NCBI RefSeq assembly: GCF_019048065.1
Contig: NZ_CP077291.1
Coordinates: 2,852,001 to 2,916,000, forward strand
DNA from: Citrobacter farmeri
Lineage (GTDB): Bacteria > Pseudomonadota > Gammaproteobacteria > Enterobacterales > Enterobacteriaceae
Direction: 5' to 3'
DNA: 64,000 bases
A program made the translations under genes and the position numbers. Positions 47,657 to 56,585 of this stretch are shown piece after piece. Numbering within the stretch: the stretch's first letter is position 1; every line of letters begins with the position of its first letter. The notes below the pieces were generated by a model, which worked only from the letters and a program-made list of their open reading frames with translations, was not told where the DNA came from and ran no database searches.

Positions 47657-48154
47657 TTAATTCCGGGACGGGGCGAGCGCATTGAGCTCATTACGCAGTT
47701 CATCGCTGAGGGAAGGGTCTTTCAGAATTTTTTCCAGTTCTTTGCGGAAAGTGACGTTATCAAGCAGGTTGGATTTCAGGTCACGCAGTAAATTACGCAT
47801 CGCCAGCATGGCACGCAGCTGTGGGATTTGGCGGGCAACCTGCTCTGGCTCAAAATCCTTCATATCCTGGAATTGCAACTGGATATTCTCTTCCGAACCG
47901 TCGTTAGCGAGAGTGTTTTTGACGGTAAGGTTCATCTGCGGCGTCAGTTCAGCCAGCACACTGTTGAAATTGTTTTTGTTAACGTTAATTTTCTCTCGCT
48001 CTGAAAGCGGGCCTTCTGCTTTGCCGTTGCTGAAATCACCAACGGTGAGAAGTTTAAGGGGAAGTTCAACTTTTTTTTGTGCGCCGCCCGTATGTAAATC
48101 AAGCCGGATATTAACGCGCGCCTTTGGGATTTCAGACTGAAATGAATCTGCCAT
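47657..48154 (-). CDS. tssB: T6SS sheath protein TssB (VipA)
   Basis: A 165-residue small sheath subunit: SEIPKARVNIRLDLHTGGAQKKVELPLKLLTVGDFS at the N-terminus, then VNKNNFNSVLAELTPQMNLTV, DMKDFEPEQVARQIPQLRAMLAMRNLLRDLKSNLLDN at the C-terminal helices. It is the first gene of the T6SS operon. AGGAGA lies about 10 nt before the ATG. Confidence 0.96.
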   Translation of the reverse strand: MADSFQSEIPKARVNIRLDLHTGGAQKKVELPLKLLTVGDFSNGKAEGPLSEREKINVNKNNFNSVLAELTPQMNLTVKNTLANDGSEENIQLQFQDMKDFEPEQVARQIPQLRAMLAMRNLLRDLKSNLLDNVTFRKELEKILKDPSLSDELRNELNALAPSRN

Positions 48155-48597
48155 GATTGTTCTGTCTCCTGAATAAATATATCCATGATTGGGTCGATAA
48201 AGGGGATATAAAACGTGATTCTATTTTTTACCAGCAACCGAATTAAAGGTAAAGAAAATAAGGGGAACCATTAATATAACCAATGCTTAATGCCAGTTTA
48301 GCAGGAGTACAGAATGTTATTCTCACAGGTTTAAATAGCGTTAGACCAAAGGTATTAAGAATTATCCAGCATTACATTTTTTTCATTTTAGGAATATTTA
48401 GTGAAACCCATGAAGCATTCCCCCCTCCCGGGGAGGGAGTTTAGAGCTGGCAATAAAAAAAGAAGCCTATTCTTTATAGGCTTCAAGTCCCTCAGAGGAG
48501 TTAATATTTCTCAATTATTGTCTATTCCCCCCCGGATCTTTCAGAAGAGACATGGAGAGGTAAGTTATTACGGGCAGATCTTAGTTGACGCCATTAC
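48155..48597. other. Upstream region of the T6SS operon
   Basis: AT-rich 443-bp gap between two minus-strand genes. It should hold the T6SS promoter, but I find no convincing sigma-70 or sigma-54 consensus. It contains the autotransporter's terminator (48455-48484) and a GC-only palindrome CCCTCCCGGGGAGGG near 48423-48437. Confidence 0.5.
48455..48484 (-). terminator. Rho-independent terminator of the first autotransporter gene
   Basis: Perfect 9-bp stem GAAGCCTAT / ATAGGCTTC with a 5-nt loop, followed on the minus strand by seven T residues. It lies about 110 nt after the autotransporter stop codon and insulates the T6SS operon from it. Confidence 0.88.
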
Positions 48598-51024
48598 TTA
48601 GAAAGACCAACTAATACCCGCTGCCGCACGCCACGGTGACTCTATGTTGGCTCCGTTAGCATAGCTGGCGCTAAGATGTCCGCTAAGATCTTCTGTGAAT
48701 TTAGCGCGGATACCCGTCTGATAAACCCCTCGGGTTCCGGACAGGTCGTTCACGAAGCGTCCGTCGTCGTTCACCTTGATCTTGTTGTCATCAGCATATT
48801 CTTGTCTTACTGATGCCTTCACCCACGGCTGGAGCTCAATACCGTTTTCCAGAACCACCCGGTAGGCCGTTTTCAGACCGGCTTCAGCGCGCATCATTCT
48901 GGTATTATCGACATCGGCGCGCATCCCATTGGAGAGAGCGTATTTATTGCTGTCCGTAGTAAATCCAGTAAGGGCTGCGTAAGGCGTTACGCTTAAATCA
49001 CCGCTGGAGAGACGTATTCCGCTTTCGAGATGAGTACCAGCGCCATACGCGCTGTAGCTTCCATTCGCAGACCCACCACTTGTCATGCGGCCTTGCACAT
49101 CATTTTCAAAACGGTTGACCTTCACAATGCCATCAACATACAGGCCATTACTGTGCTGCCAGCCCGCATATGCCCCTAATGAATAACTGTCCACATTACC
49201 TTTACCGCCACGGTCAAAATCGACGTTCGAATGTGAGTAAGTAAAAAAAGCACCTGTAGTAGCCGCACTGTTTTGCATCCGGAAAGTATGATCTGCACCA
49301 ATTGTCACCCCGGTGAGCGTCTGGTCGAAACCAGCACCGGCAGAAGTCGATGCGTCATTACGTGTGTTGTAGAGAGTACTCCACACAGCTCCGTCACGAT
49401 TGAGCGACACGCGGCCATCAATTCTTTCACGGATGCTGTCCAATTCTGCGTCAAACACCAGCGGCTCTACTGCGGCCATATTCAGCACCGCTGCCGTCGA
49501 TGGTGTGATTCGTTTTTTAATGTTCTCAGGTTTTGGCGGCAGTGCAGGCCCAGATTCAGACGGTGTATCCGGGTTCGGCTCCGGATCAGGGGTTGGTTCC
49601 GGTTCTGGAATTTTTGTCAAATCCGGAGTGAGTGCCCAGACTCCTTGCTCTTCCTCTTTCAAAGTGTATTCCCATGCCCCCAGGTCCACGACACCACCCC
49701 TGTTCCCCAACGAAAATGTGGCATCGCCATTGGCTGCTTTTACCAACAGAAGACGGTGTTCTTCTGTCGGGCTAACACCAGTATCTTTAACAAACACCTT
49801 GTGAGATCCCGAGGCGTTGCCAGTAACATTCAAAAAGTCACCTTTTCGCGATGCTACTTCTGTGTTCATATAAAAATTACCGTTCCCTTCCAGGGTATTC
49901 ACTGTCAGGATATTCCAGCCATTGCCCCCGCTACTATGTGGATTGTCGAATCTCACTGACCCGCTCTGGTTTAAACTCAGGGATTTTAAAGAATATGAGG
50001 CGTCCGAGTCGTATTTACGAAGAAGTAGTTCAGATGTCCCTTCAAGATTTACATCGGCCTGATCTGAAATAACGCCTTTCTCAAGCGTTACCTGCCCTTC
50101 CTGGCTATCAATACGCCCACGCAGTTCTCCAGACTGAGCAATTAGTTCACCTCTGTCTATATTTACGTGAGTAAGAGAACCGCCATTTAAATTTATTTTT
50201 GCCAAATCACCATGAATGTTAATATTATGCGCCTCACCTCCCTGATTGATATTCATGAACGCGGAGTCATTGAGATAAACGCTGTTAACGGTCGCTCCAC
50301 TGTTAACACTCATTGAGGACTCCCCGCGCATTGTCACACTTATAATTTCACCACCATTAGCTTGTATCAAGCTCTTATCATTAGCTGTTATGAAATGCAC
50401 AACGCTACCCTCATGCGTAGTGATGGTACTGTTGTCATACGTTTCAACATCATCCACATGTGTATCTGAGAAAATGTTCAAAGCACTTTTGTCATATAAA
50501 TTGACAAGGTATGTATGACTCCCTTCACGAACATTCAGTGTACTGGTGCCGTATAAAGAACTATATCTTACCAAAGATCGGGTTACTTCCATTCGGGCAT
50601 TGTCTTTGAGTGTCGTTCTCGCAGCGGTGGCATTCGAGTACAGCAGAGTGACCCCGTTGTTCATGATGGTCGTCTCTGAGACCCAGCCACCGCTGACCCA
50701 CTGTTCTCCGCTAACTTGAGTGTCATAAGCATACGCCTCGTTTGAAGCGATATACTGTCTTCCACCCTCTTCAATTACGCTTCCACTGTCCCGGCCTTCT
50801 GTCAGGATCATAAGGCCGTCATTACGCACAGTTATATTTGAACTATCCGCACGACCAGAAACCTCTAATATTCCGCCCTTGTCAACAGCGCTTGATGTAA
50901 TGCTATCCCCTGAACCTATTTTCATCAAAGAAGTAATATTCAGTCCATTATGCTCCGCTGAGAAAACAACGGGTACATAACACGCAAGAGCAGATAAAAT
51001 TCGCAATGATTTTATTTTCAACAA
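48598..51024 (-). CDS. AIDA/pertactin-type autotransporter (type Va)
   Basis: An 808-residue autotransporter. A signal peptide covers about the first 22 residues (SLRILSALACYVPVVFSA). A repetitive beta-helix passenger follows (for example VSGEQWVSGGWVSETTIMNNGVTLLYSNATA), then a Pro-rich linker PEPEPTPDPEPNPDTP around residues 480-500, and a C-terminal 12-strand barrel (about 545-808) ending in WSF, the outer-membrane terminal Phe. The start is TTG at 51024 (or the next TTG), with a GGGG-rich site upstream. It is likely an adhesin or aggregation factor. The passenger is short compared with AIDA-I. Confidence 0.88.
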   Translation of the reverse strand: MLKIKSLRILSALACYVPVVFSAEHNGLNITSLMKIGSGDSITSSAVDKGGILEVSGRADSSNITVRNDGLMILTEGRDSGSVIEEGGRQYIASNEAYAYDTQVSGEQWVSGGWVSETTIMNNGVTLLYSNATAARTTLKDNARMEVTRSLVRYSSLYGTSTLNVREGSHTYLVNLYDKSALNIFSDTHVDDVETYDNSTITTHEGSVVHFITANDKSLIQANGGEIISVTMRGESSMSVNSGATVNSVYLNDSAFMNINQGGEAHNINIHGDLAKINLNGGSLTHVNIDRGELIAQSGELRGRIDSQEGQVTLEKGVISDQADVNLEGTSELLLRKYDSDASYSLKSLSLNQSGSVRFDNPHSSGGNGWNILTVNTLEGNGNFYMNTEVASRKGDFLNVTGNASGSHKVFVKDTGVSPTEEHRLLLVKAANGDATFSLGNRGGVVDLGAWEYTLKEEEQGVWALTPDLTKIPEPEPTPDPEPNPDTPSESGPALPPKPENIKKRITPSTAAVLNMAAVEPLVFDAELDSIRERIDGRVSLNRDGAVWSTLYNTRNDASTSAGAGFDQTLTGVTIGADHTFRMQNSAATTGAFFTYSHSNVDFDRGGKGNVDSYSLGAYAGWQHSNGLYVDGIVKVNRFENDVQGRMTSGGSANGSYSAYGAGTHLESGIRLSSGDLSVTPYAALTGFTTDSNKYALSNGMRADVDNTRMMRAEAGLKTAYRVVLENGIELQPWVKASVRQEYADDNKIKVNDDGRFVNDLSGTRGVYQTGIRAKFTEDLSGHLSASYANGANIESPWRAAAGISWSF

Positions 51025-51531
51025 ATAAGCCCCACTTCACATGTCGTTGTGACATAAAGGATTAACAATAAAATGTAATAAGGATAGTTGCGTGTTTTAC
51101 TTTAAAATCAGACACAACTTAATTCTGCTTAAGAGACTTCCCTATTCAAGTCCGCAAGAACAATACCAGTAAACACCTTTAAGTAAATGAGTTTATTTCG
51201 AAAACAATATTCAATAAAACCGAAGTCAAAGCGTTAACTTTACTCACACTAAAAATATATTTTAAAAAAACACCTCCATGCTAATCATTAGCGAAACCAT
51301 TAAAAAACTTAACATCATCAAATTATAAAACAGCAATATAATGATTTCCGCTGGTATTAATAGCTCACTAATCCGCATTGCTGATTAGATTAACGTGTGT
51401 AAATGCTCAGTGCCGAGTTTGCATGCCTAAAGCTATACTTTCCAGCTCCAACTGTTTTTAATACGGTTTCGCCGGTTATAGTAAACCTCATCTCTGATGA
51501 GGGGCATGAAAAGTCTTCCCGAACAGTTTTG
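51025..51531. other. AT-rich intergenic region upstream of the first autotransporter
   Basis: 507 bp, strongly AT-rich, with no convincing gene on either strand. It should contain the autotransporter promoter and perhaps H-NS-type silencing. I could not single out one -10/-35 pair. Confidence 0.4.
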
Positions 51532-51960
51532 TTAAGGACCTGCAGGCTGCCGGTCCATTAGAGGGATTACTTCAGTTCCAGTGCGTTTATCACCTGACGT
51601 TCTGTCCGCATGAGTATTCATCAAGTTCGCGTTAGCTGTCATCCACTCAGCAAGAGAATCAAGTGTCGGGCGCAGTGATTTACCCAGCTCGGTTATTTGA
51701 TACTCCACTCTCGGGGGGACTTCAGCAAACACTTTTCGGTTAACCAACCCGCGAGCCTCAAACTGTCGCAACTGACGAGTCAGTTCTTTCTGAGTGATAG
51801 GTCTCACCGCCCGTTGTAATTCACTAAAACGAACAGGTTCGCCTAATATAATCAAACGATAAAGGATGGGGATCGCCCACTTACCGGCTATCAGATTCAC
51901 AAAACTGACCATCGGACATCCTGTATTACTCTCAGCTAACGGCGAAATATTATGTGTCAT
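51532..51960 (-). CDS. HxlR-family transcriptional regulator
   Basis: A 142-residue winged-helix protein of the HxlR family. The signature CPMVSFVNLIAGKWAIPILYRLI places the conserved Cys (residue 15) just before the first helix. FSELQRAVRPITQKELTRQLRQFEARGLVNRK is the recognition region and VEYQITELGKSL the wing. The N-terminal Cys is often redox- or electrophile-sensing in this family. It is divergent from the SDR gene at 52083, with a palindromic site between them. Confidence 0.92.
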   Translation of the reverse strand: MTHNISPLAESNTGCPMVSFVNLIAGKWAIPILYRLIILGEPVRFSELQRAVRPITQKELTRQLRQFEARGLVNRKVFAEVPPRVEYQITELGKSLRPTLDSLAEWMTANANLMNTHADRTSGDKRTGTEVIPLMDRQPAGP

Positions 51961-52000
51961 TGGGTCCCCGGTCTCACTTCATTGCATCCCATAAGGTTCC

Positions 52001-52039
52001 TTAGTATCCAAATGGTGCCTACTTTCCAAAGGATACTAA
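52001..52039. promoter_or_regulatory. Probable HxlR operator between divergent genes
   Basis: A perfect 9-bp inverted repeat, TTAGTATCC at 52001-52009 and GGATACTAA at 52031-52039, with a 21-bp centre that includes further partial symmetry (CCAAA / TTTCC). It sits between the hxlR-type and SDR genes, 44 bp before the SDR start, and is the obvious binding site for the regulator. Confidence 0.7.
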
Positions 52040-52082
52040 AGGATAAATAATTACTCCACGAATAATACGTGGGGGTAGGAAA

Positions 52083-52826
52083 ATGGGCAGACTTGAGGGC
52101 AAGTACGCACTGATTACCGGTGGTACTAGCGGTATTGGTTTAGAGACGGCACGTCAGTTTCTGGCAGAAGGAGCAAAGGTTGCCATCACGGGTCGTAGTG
52201 AAAAAAAACTACTGGAGGCCAAAAAAGAGTTAATTGACGTTGTTATTTTTCGAACTGAGGCAGGTGATATCCCTCAACAAGCGCACTTAGCAACGGCGTT
52301 ACAGGCGCTATGGCCGAGACTTGATATTTTATATATAAACGCAGGTGATGTTACACATAAGCCACTGGAATCCTGGGATGAGCAGGCTTACGATGCGCTG
52401 ATGAATACCAATCTTAAAGGCCCATTCTTCCTGATCAAAGCACTGCTTCCAATGTTTTCTAATCCGTCCTCCGTCATTGTTTGTGGCTCAGTTAGCGCGC
52501 GTATTGGTTTTCCGCAAAGTAGTGCTTACGCTGCAAGTAAAGCGGCGATTCTCTCTCTGGCACGCACACTTTCTGCGGAGCTTCATCCGCGCGGAATCCG
52601 TGTAAATGGCTTAAGCCCCGGCCCGACTGAAACACCGGCACTGAACAACGTTGGGGGTGGAGTGGACAAAGATAAGCTCAGGGAAGATATTCGAGCGCTG
52701 GTTCCCATCGGACGTTTAGGGACCCCATATGAATTGGCTAAAGCAGTCGTTTTCCTCGCGTCTGATGAATCCTCATTCGTCGTTGGTACTGAGCTATTGG
52801 TTGATGGTGGAGTGGGTAATCTCTAG
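52083..52826 (+). CDS. Short-chain dehydrogenase/reductase controlled by HxlR-type regulator
   Basis: A 247-residue classical SDR with TGGTSGIG (residues 13-20), the TGRSEKKL NADP-type region, INAG, the catalytic serine in VCGSVSARIG, YAASK and the C-terminal SFVVGTELLVDGGVGNL. Regulator-SDR pairs of this type commonly deal with quinone or aldehyde stress; the substrate here is unknown. AGGAAA precedes the ATG. The regulator gene is divergent. Confidence 0.88.
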   Translation: MGRLEGKYALITGGTSGIGLETARQFLAEGAKVAITGRSEKKLLEAKKELIDVVIFRTEAGDIPQQAHLATALQALWPRLDILYINAGDVTHKPLESWDEQAYDALMNTNLKGPFFLIKALLPMFSNPSSVIVCGSVSARIGFPQSSAYAASKAAILSLARTLSAELHPRGIRVNGLSPGPTETPALNNVGGGVDKDKLREDIRALVPIGRLGTPYELAKAVVFLASDESSFVVGTELLVDGGVGNL

Positions 52827-53221
52827 CAGAGTCGTATGCCATGGCCTGGTTGAAGGGAATCAGGCCAACAGGCGCGAGGAACGAACATTACTGGAGTTAA
52901 GCGCTTTCATCGTCATTATGTTTTTCACTCCAATATTGCCGATGAGTTATCAAATGAGTGATTAGCGGCCAGTCTTTTTTATCTTTTAGTAACTTCCAGC
53001 CCTCCTCCTGGTTATCAATCTTCGCCTTCCCGGTGGTTCTTACAGCGAAAGCCTTGCCTGAAATTAGGATTTTTCTACATAAAAAATACAGGTTATGTCT
53101 TTCAATTTATTTGAAATCAAAAAAAAGCACAAAAAAAAGGCTAATATAAAAACCTTTGTATAATTATTGTTAAGAATTATTTTCTGGGTGAAGACTTTTA
53201 ATAAAACATGGAGTTGTTACA
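52827..53221. other. Intergenic region before the second autotransporter
   Basis: 395 bp. A 7-bp stem TGGCCTG / CAGGCCA (52842-52867) follows the SDR gene without a T run. A minus-strand open fragment is listed separately (52897-53106). The last 120 bp are very AT-rich and include TATAAT near 53159, a likely -10 for the autotransporter. Confidence 0.45.
52897..53106 (-). pseudogene. Possible gene remnant (70 codons, no start)
   Basis: A minus-strand frame without start codon, ending in TAA, encodes a protein-like sequence that includes KAKIDNQEEGWKLLKDKKDW and PLITHLITHRQYWSEKH. The composition looks like a real helical protein and differs from the low-complexity noise expected from AT-rich DNA. 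I cannot name a family. It could be the 3' end of a decayed gene. Confidence 0.3.
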
Positions 53222-55765
53222 GTGTTTAAAAAATATGTAATTGTATTGAGCATGCTTCCCTGTCATGGATATACGGCTGAAGCGGTCTGTAGTTCTTCAG
53301 ATGGTGTCACTGCCATCTGCAATGGAGATACAGGGCTGGTTAATGATATAGATAGTAAAATTAACGCTTATGACAATATCACCATTAATACAACAGCGAA
53401 TGACAGAGGTTACGGGTTAGATTTTCGCCAACCAACGCATCATTTAGCAGCAGATAATATTACTATTTCCACTATCGGTAAATATTCAGATGGCATTATT
53501 GGCCGTATTTCCACGGCGATCATTGATAGTAATTTAACAATTAAAACCTATGGTGAAAATTCTTCCGGCATTCTGTTGCAGGAAGTGGATTACGCCAATA
53601 TCACGCTTACCGGAACCACGAATATCTATGCACGATATGGAATGGGAATTGCGCTGGAACTGACCCTGGGGAGTAACAAAAATAACGTCTTAACCGCAGG
53701 AGATAATGTCTCTGTTATTACCGATGGTACCGGCAGCAACGTTTACAGAGGGGCGGGTTACGGTGTGTATGCTGGCTCCGCTTACTATCAAAACGCGTTT
53801 GGGTTTATTCCCGATCATAGTACCGCCCGTATCACGCTGGGAAATAATGTTTCTGTGCAAACAAATGGGGATGAAGCCCATGCGGTTTACGCGAATAAAA
53901 CGGGAATGATACAGGTTGGCGATGTTTCAGTGGTGACCCGGGGCGATCGGGCTGCAGGCCTGAAAGCAGAGGATGGTAATAAGTATGTTCCGCCGGGAAC
54001 GCGCATGCTCAGAGCCCAGACGCAAAGTTATGAAGGCGGAAAAATATTCCTGACCAGGAATGTGAATATCGATCTGGAAGGCACCGGAAGTTATGCGATG
54101 CATTCGACCGGTTTCGGTTCGTATATCGGATCCTCATACCTGGGTGGGCAGCAGTCCCGTGGAACCTATATTGTAAACGGCAATTTGTTAGCTGAAAATA
54201 AAGGGGTTATTGATCTCCGCATGACCCAGGGCTCCACGTTTACCGGTAGCGCCAATTCCACCCAGTTAAATGCTGATAAATCACTGAATACGGCAGATAA
54301 CGGTTATATCTACCTCGATATGTCCAGAACAAATAGTATCTGGAATATGACAGAAGACTCCGTTGTTACCCGCCTCGATCTTCATGATGCAAATTTAACC
54401 TACACTGCACCCACCACTTTCGCGTCTTACACACCTAAATTCCTGCACGTAGTTGAGGACTATTCCGGCACGAATGGCATCCTGACACTGAATACAGTGC
54501 TCGGTGGCGATGATTCATTAACCGACAAACTGTATGTGCTGGGAGATGTGGCTGCGGGAAACACCCAGGTCAGCATTAACAATATTGGCGGCAAGGGTGC
54601 ACTGACTCATCAGGGAATCGAAATTGTGAATGTTGGCGGCGAATCGATTGGTACGTTTACCAAATACGGTCGTATTGTTGCCGGCGCCTATGACTATGAC
54701 GTAGTGCGTAAAGGGGAAAATTGGTATCTCGTCAGCAACACTGCAACGAACCCAGCTCCCGATCCAACTCCGACCCCCGATCCTACACCAGTGCTTCGCC
54801 CGGAAGGTGGAGAGTATGTGGCAAACATCGCAGCCGCGAACACATTGTTCCAGCATCGTTTACATGACCGTTTGGGCGAACCTCACTATGTAAACGCACT
54901 GAAGGGAGAAACGGACAACGTATCCAGCCTCTGGATGCGACACGTCGGCGGACATACGCGCTTTAAAGATAACAGCGGTCAAATCAACACTCAGGCTAAC
55001 CGCTACGTTGTCCAACTAGGTGGAGATATAGCGCAGTGGAGCGGCGATGAAAAGGACCGTTATCACCTCGGCGTCATGGGCGGTTATGCTAATCAGAAAA
55101 GTAACTCACATAACAAACTGAACCGTTATTACAGTAACGGTAGTATTGATGGTTACAGCGTTGGCGTTTATGGCACCTGGTTGCAGGATAATGAAGAAAA
55201 GACGGGTGCCTATGTGGATAGCTGGTTGTTGTACAACTGGTTTGATAACACAGTCAGTGGCTACGGTCTGGCACAGGAAGATTATAAATCGAAAGGATAC
55301 ACCGCCTCCCTTGAATCCGGTTATACCTGGAAAATCGGTGAGAAAAATGAGCGTGAAAGCTATTATTTCCAGACCGTTGGCCAGTTAACCTGGATGGGTG
55401 TTAAAGCCAAAACACATCGTGAAGCTAATGGGACGCGAGTGACCAGTGAGGGAGACGGTAATATTCAGTCCCGCCTTGGGGCACGTGTATTTATCAAAGG
55501 TCATAGCAAAATTGATGAAGGGAAAGAGCGAATTTTCGAGCCTTTCGTCGAAGCTAACTGGATCCATAATACAAAACGCTTTGGCGCATCTATGAGTGGT
55601 GTTGACGTTGAACAGGCAGGAACACGGAACATTGCAGAGCTGAAAGCCGGTGTAGAAAGCCAGCTTAATCGTAACGTTAACCTCTGGGGCAACGTTGCCC
55701 AACAAATTGGTAATGCTGGGTACAGTGACACAAGCGCCATGCTTGGATTTAAAGTTATTTTCTAA
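53222..55765 (+). CDS. Autotransporter with pertactin-like passenger (type Va)
   Basis: An 847-residue autotransporter. It has a short signal peptide (KKYVIVLSMLPCHGYTAEA), a beta-helix passenger rich in NVSVIT/NVSVQT strands, a repeated Pro-Asp linker PAPDPTPTPDPTP near residue 520, and a 12-strand barrel (about 560-847) ending in FKVIF with the terminal Phe. The barrel opens with the LWMRHVGGHTRF motif typical of pertactin-type barrels. Start GTG 53222 has TGGAG 8 nt upstream. It lies on the strand opposite the other autotransporter. Confidence 0.88.
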   Translation: MFKKYVIVLSMLPCHGYTAEAVCSSSDGVTAICNGDTGLVNDIDSKINAYDNITINTTANDRGYGLDFRQPTHHLAADNITISTIGKYSDGIIGRISTAIIDSNLTIKTYGENSSGILLQEVDYANITLTGTTNIYARYGMGIALELTLGSNKNNVLTAGDNVSVITDGTGSNVYRGAGYGVYAGSAYYQNAFGFIPDHSTARITLGNNVSVQTNGDEAHAVYANKTGMIQVGDVSVVTRGDRAAGLKAEDGNKYVPPGTRMLRAQTQSYEGGKIFLTRNVNIDLEGTGSYAMHSTGFGSYIGSSYLGGQQSRGTYIVNGNLLAENKGVIDLRMTQGSTFTGSANSTQLNADKSLNTADNGYIYLDMSRTNSIWNMTEDSVVTRLDLHDANLTYTAPTTFASYTPKFLHVVEDYSGTNGILTLNTVLGGDDSLTDKLYVLGDVAAGNTQVSINNIGGKGALTHQGIEIVNVGGESIGTFTKYGRIVAGAYDYDVVRKGENWYLVSNTATNPAPDPTPTPDPTPVLRPEGGEYVANIAAANTLFQHRLHDRLGEPHYVNALKGETDNVSSLWMRHVGGHTRFKDNSGQINTQANRYVVQLGGDIAQWSGDEKDRYHLGVMGGYANQKSNSHNKLNRYYSNGSIDGYSVGVYGTWLQDNEEKTGAYVDSWLLYNWFDNTVSGYGLAQEDYKSKGYTASLESGYTWKIGEKNERESYYFQTVGQLTWMGVKAKTHREANGTRVTSEGDGNIQSRLGARVFIKGHSKIDEGKERIFEPFVEANWIHNTKRFGASMSGVDVEQAGTRNIAELKAGVESQLNRNVNLWGNVAQQIGNAGYSDTSAMLGFKVIF

Positions 55766-55768
55766 AAT

Positions 55769-55808
55769 AACTCTGGTCTCATTATGCTTTTTTAATGAGA
55801 CCAGAGTT
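55769..55808. terminator. 16-bp perfect stem-loop after the second autotransporter
   Basis: Left arm 55769-55784 and right arm 55793-55808 are perfectly complementary (AACTCTGGTCTCATTA), with loop TGCTTTTT, starting 3 nt after the stop codon. There is no T run on the plus strand; on the minus strand ATTTTAG follows. It is an unusually long stem for a simple terminator. Confidence 0.65.
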
Positions 55809-56160
55809 ACCCGCACCACAGCGTGTTGTTCTGCAACAAATCTGTCGTGCAGTCATACATGATGCGCAACATGCGGATTTCAAACGGACGCGGAGGCAAA
55901 TCGTCGATCACCCCGGTAGCCAGAAACAGCGTGGTTCTCTTCCCGGTCATGGTGATATCCCTCTCCATCTCCCACTGCGCATTACGGCGGAACTGGAGCG
56001 GCATCTGCACCCGGGTCAGGTTACGATCTGTATTCTTACTGAAGCTCAGCAGCGGCTGTACGCCAAACGTGAAAGTGACTCCGACGCTGGACGCGCCGCT
56101 TTTGGCAGGAAAATCGTGAAAAAATAAACCGTTTTTCGCGAGATATTCTAAGTGGATATT
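55807..56160 (-). pseudogene. Prophage tail-tip (gpJ-like) gene fragment
   Basis: A minus-strand frame of 117 residues without start, from after TAG at 56161 to TAA at 55807. It contains MTGKRTTLFLATGVIDDLPP followed by RPFEIRMLRIMYDCTTDLLQ and NNTLW. The PFEIRMLRI...TTDLLQNNTLW pattern is that of lambdoid host-specificity protein J just before its SSYTEI segment. Homology ends at TGG 55816, at the stem-loop. It is a relic of a prophage next to tRNA-Ser. Confidence 0.55.
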
Positions 56161-56178
56161 CTAATTGTATTCTAAGTG
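56143..56178. repeat. Three degenerate copies of TATTCTAAGTG
   Basis: TATTCTAAGTG occurs at 56144-56154 and 56168-56178, with a third, imperfect copy (TATTCTAATTG) between them at 56157-56167. They lie between the phage fragment and the serT terminator, where attachment-site or integrase arm sequences of an element using the serT 3' end would fall. Confidence 0.5.
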
Positions 56179-56181
56179 CCA

Positions 56182-56215
56182 TAAAAACAAAGGGGTTACC
56201 TTTCGGTAACCCCTT
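56182..56215 (-). terminator. Rho-independent terminator of serT
   Basis: Perfect 11-bp stem AAGGGGTTACC / GGTAACCCCTT with a 4-nt loop, followed on the minus strand by TGTTTTTAT. It lies 8 nt after the tRNA CCA end. Confidence 0.9.
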
Positions 56216-56223
56216 GTTTAATC

Positions 56224-56311
56224 TGGCGGAAGCGCAGAGATTCGAACTCTGGAACCCTTTCGGGTCGCCGGTTTTCAAGACCGGTGCCTTCAACCGCTCG
56301 GCCACACTTCC
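56224..56311 (-). tRNA. serT: tRNA-Ser (anticodon UGA)
   Basis: 88 nt including encoded CCA. The acceptor GGAAGTG pairs with the 3' CGCTTCC. The anticodon loop CTTGAAA holds TGA between CCGGT and ACCGG. A long variable arm, GACCCGAAAGGGTTC, and T-arm AGAGTTCGAATCTCT complete a serine tRNA, matching E. coli serT as I remember it. The 3' end faces the accessory DNA on the left. Confidence 0.97.
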
Positions 56312-56585
56312 GGAATGAGGCGCACTATAAACATCCCAATGCGCCGTGTAAAGCCCGAATGTGTTCGTTTGCCTGAAAAACAGTCAAAATGCTGTTAATA
56401 GCCTGAAATAACAACAGATTGACCATTTATTCAACACAACACTCATGCTTTATCAACCATTCTTCGTGATCCACGGTGAAACCTGATTTAGATCAAATGA
56501 GTAAAGATGGGTAAAAGCGCTGTGTGCGCGGCTGTGTTTTCATTATCCTCCATCATTAATTACATCTGTCATAAGAGAGTGACTC

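Noticed and set aside
48280..48295. Sigma-54-like TGGCATTAAGCATTGG on the minus strand upstream of tssB
   Set aside because: The spacing between the two conserved doublets is one base too long and the second doublet is GG where GC is needed, so it is not a credible -24/-12 promoter.
55795..56127. Plus-strand frame after the second autotransporter as a gene
   Set aside because: The minus strand over the same bases gives a phage J-like protein sequence, which explains the open frame.
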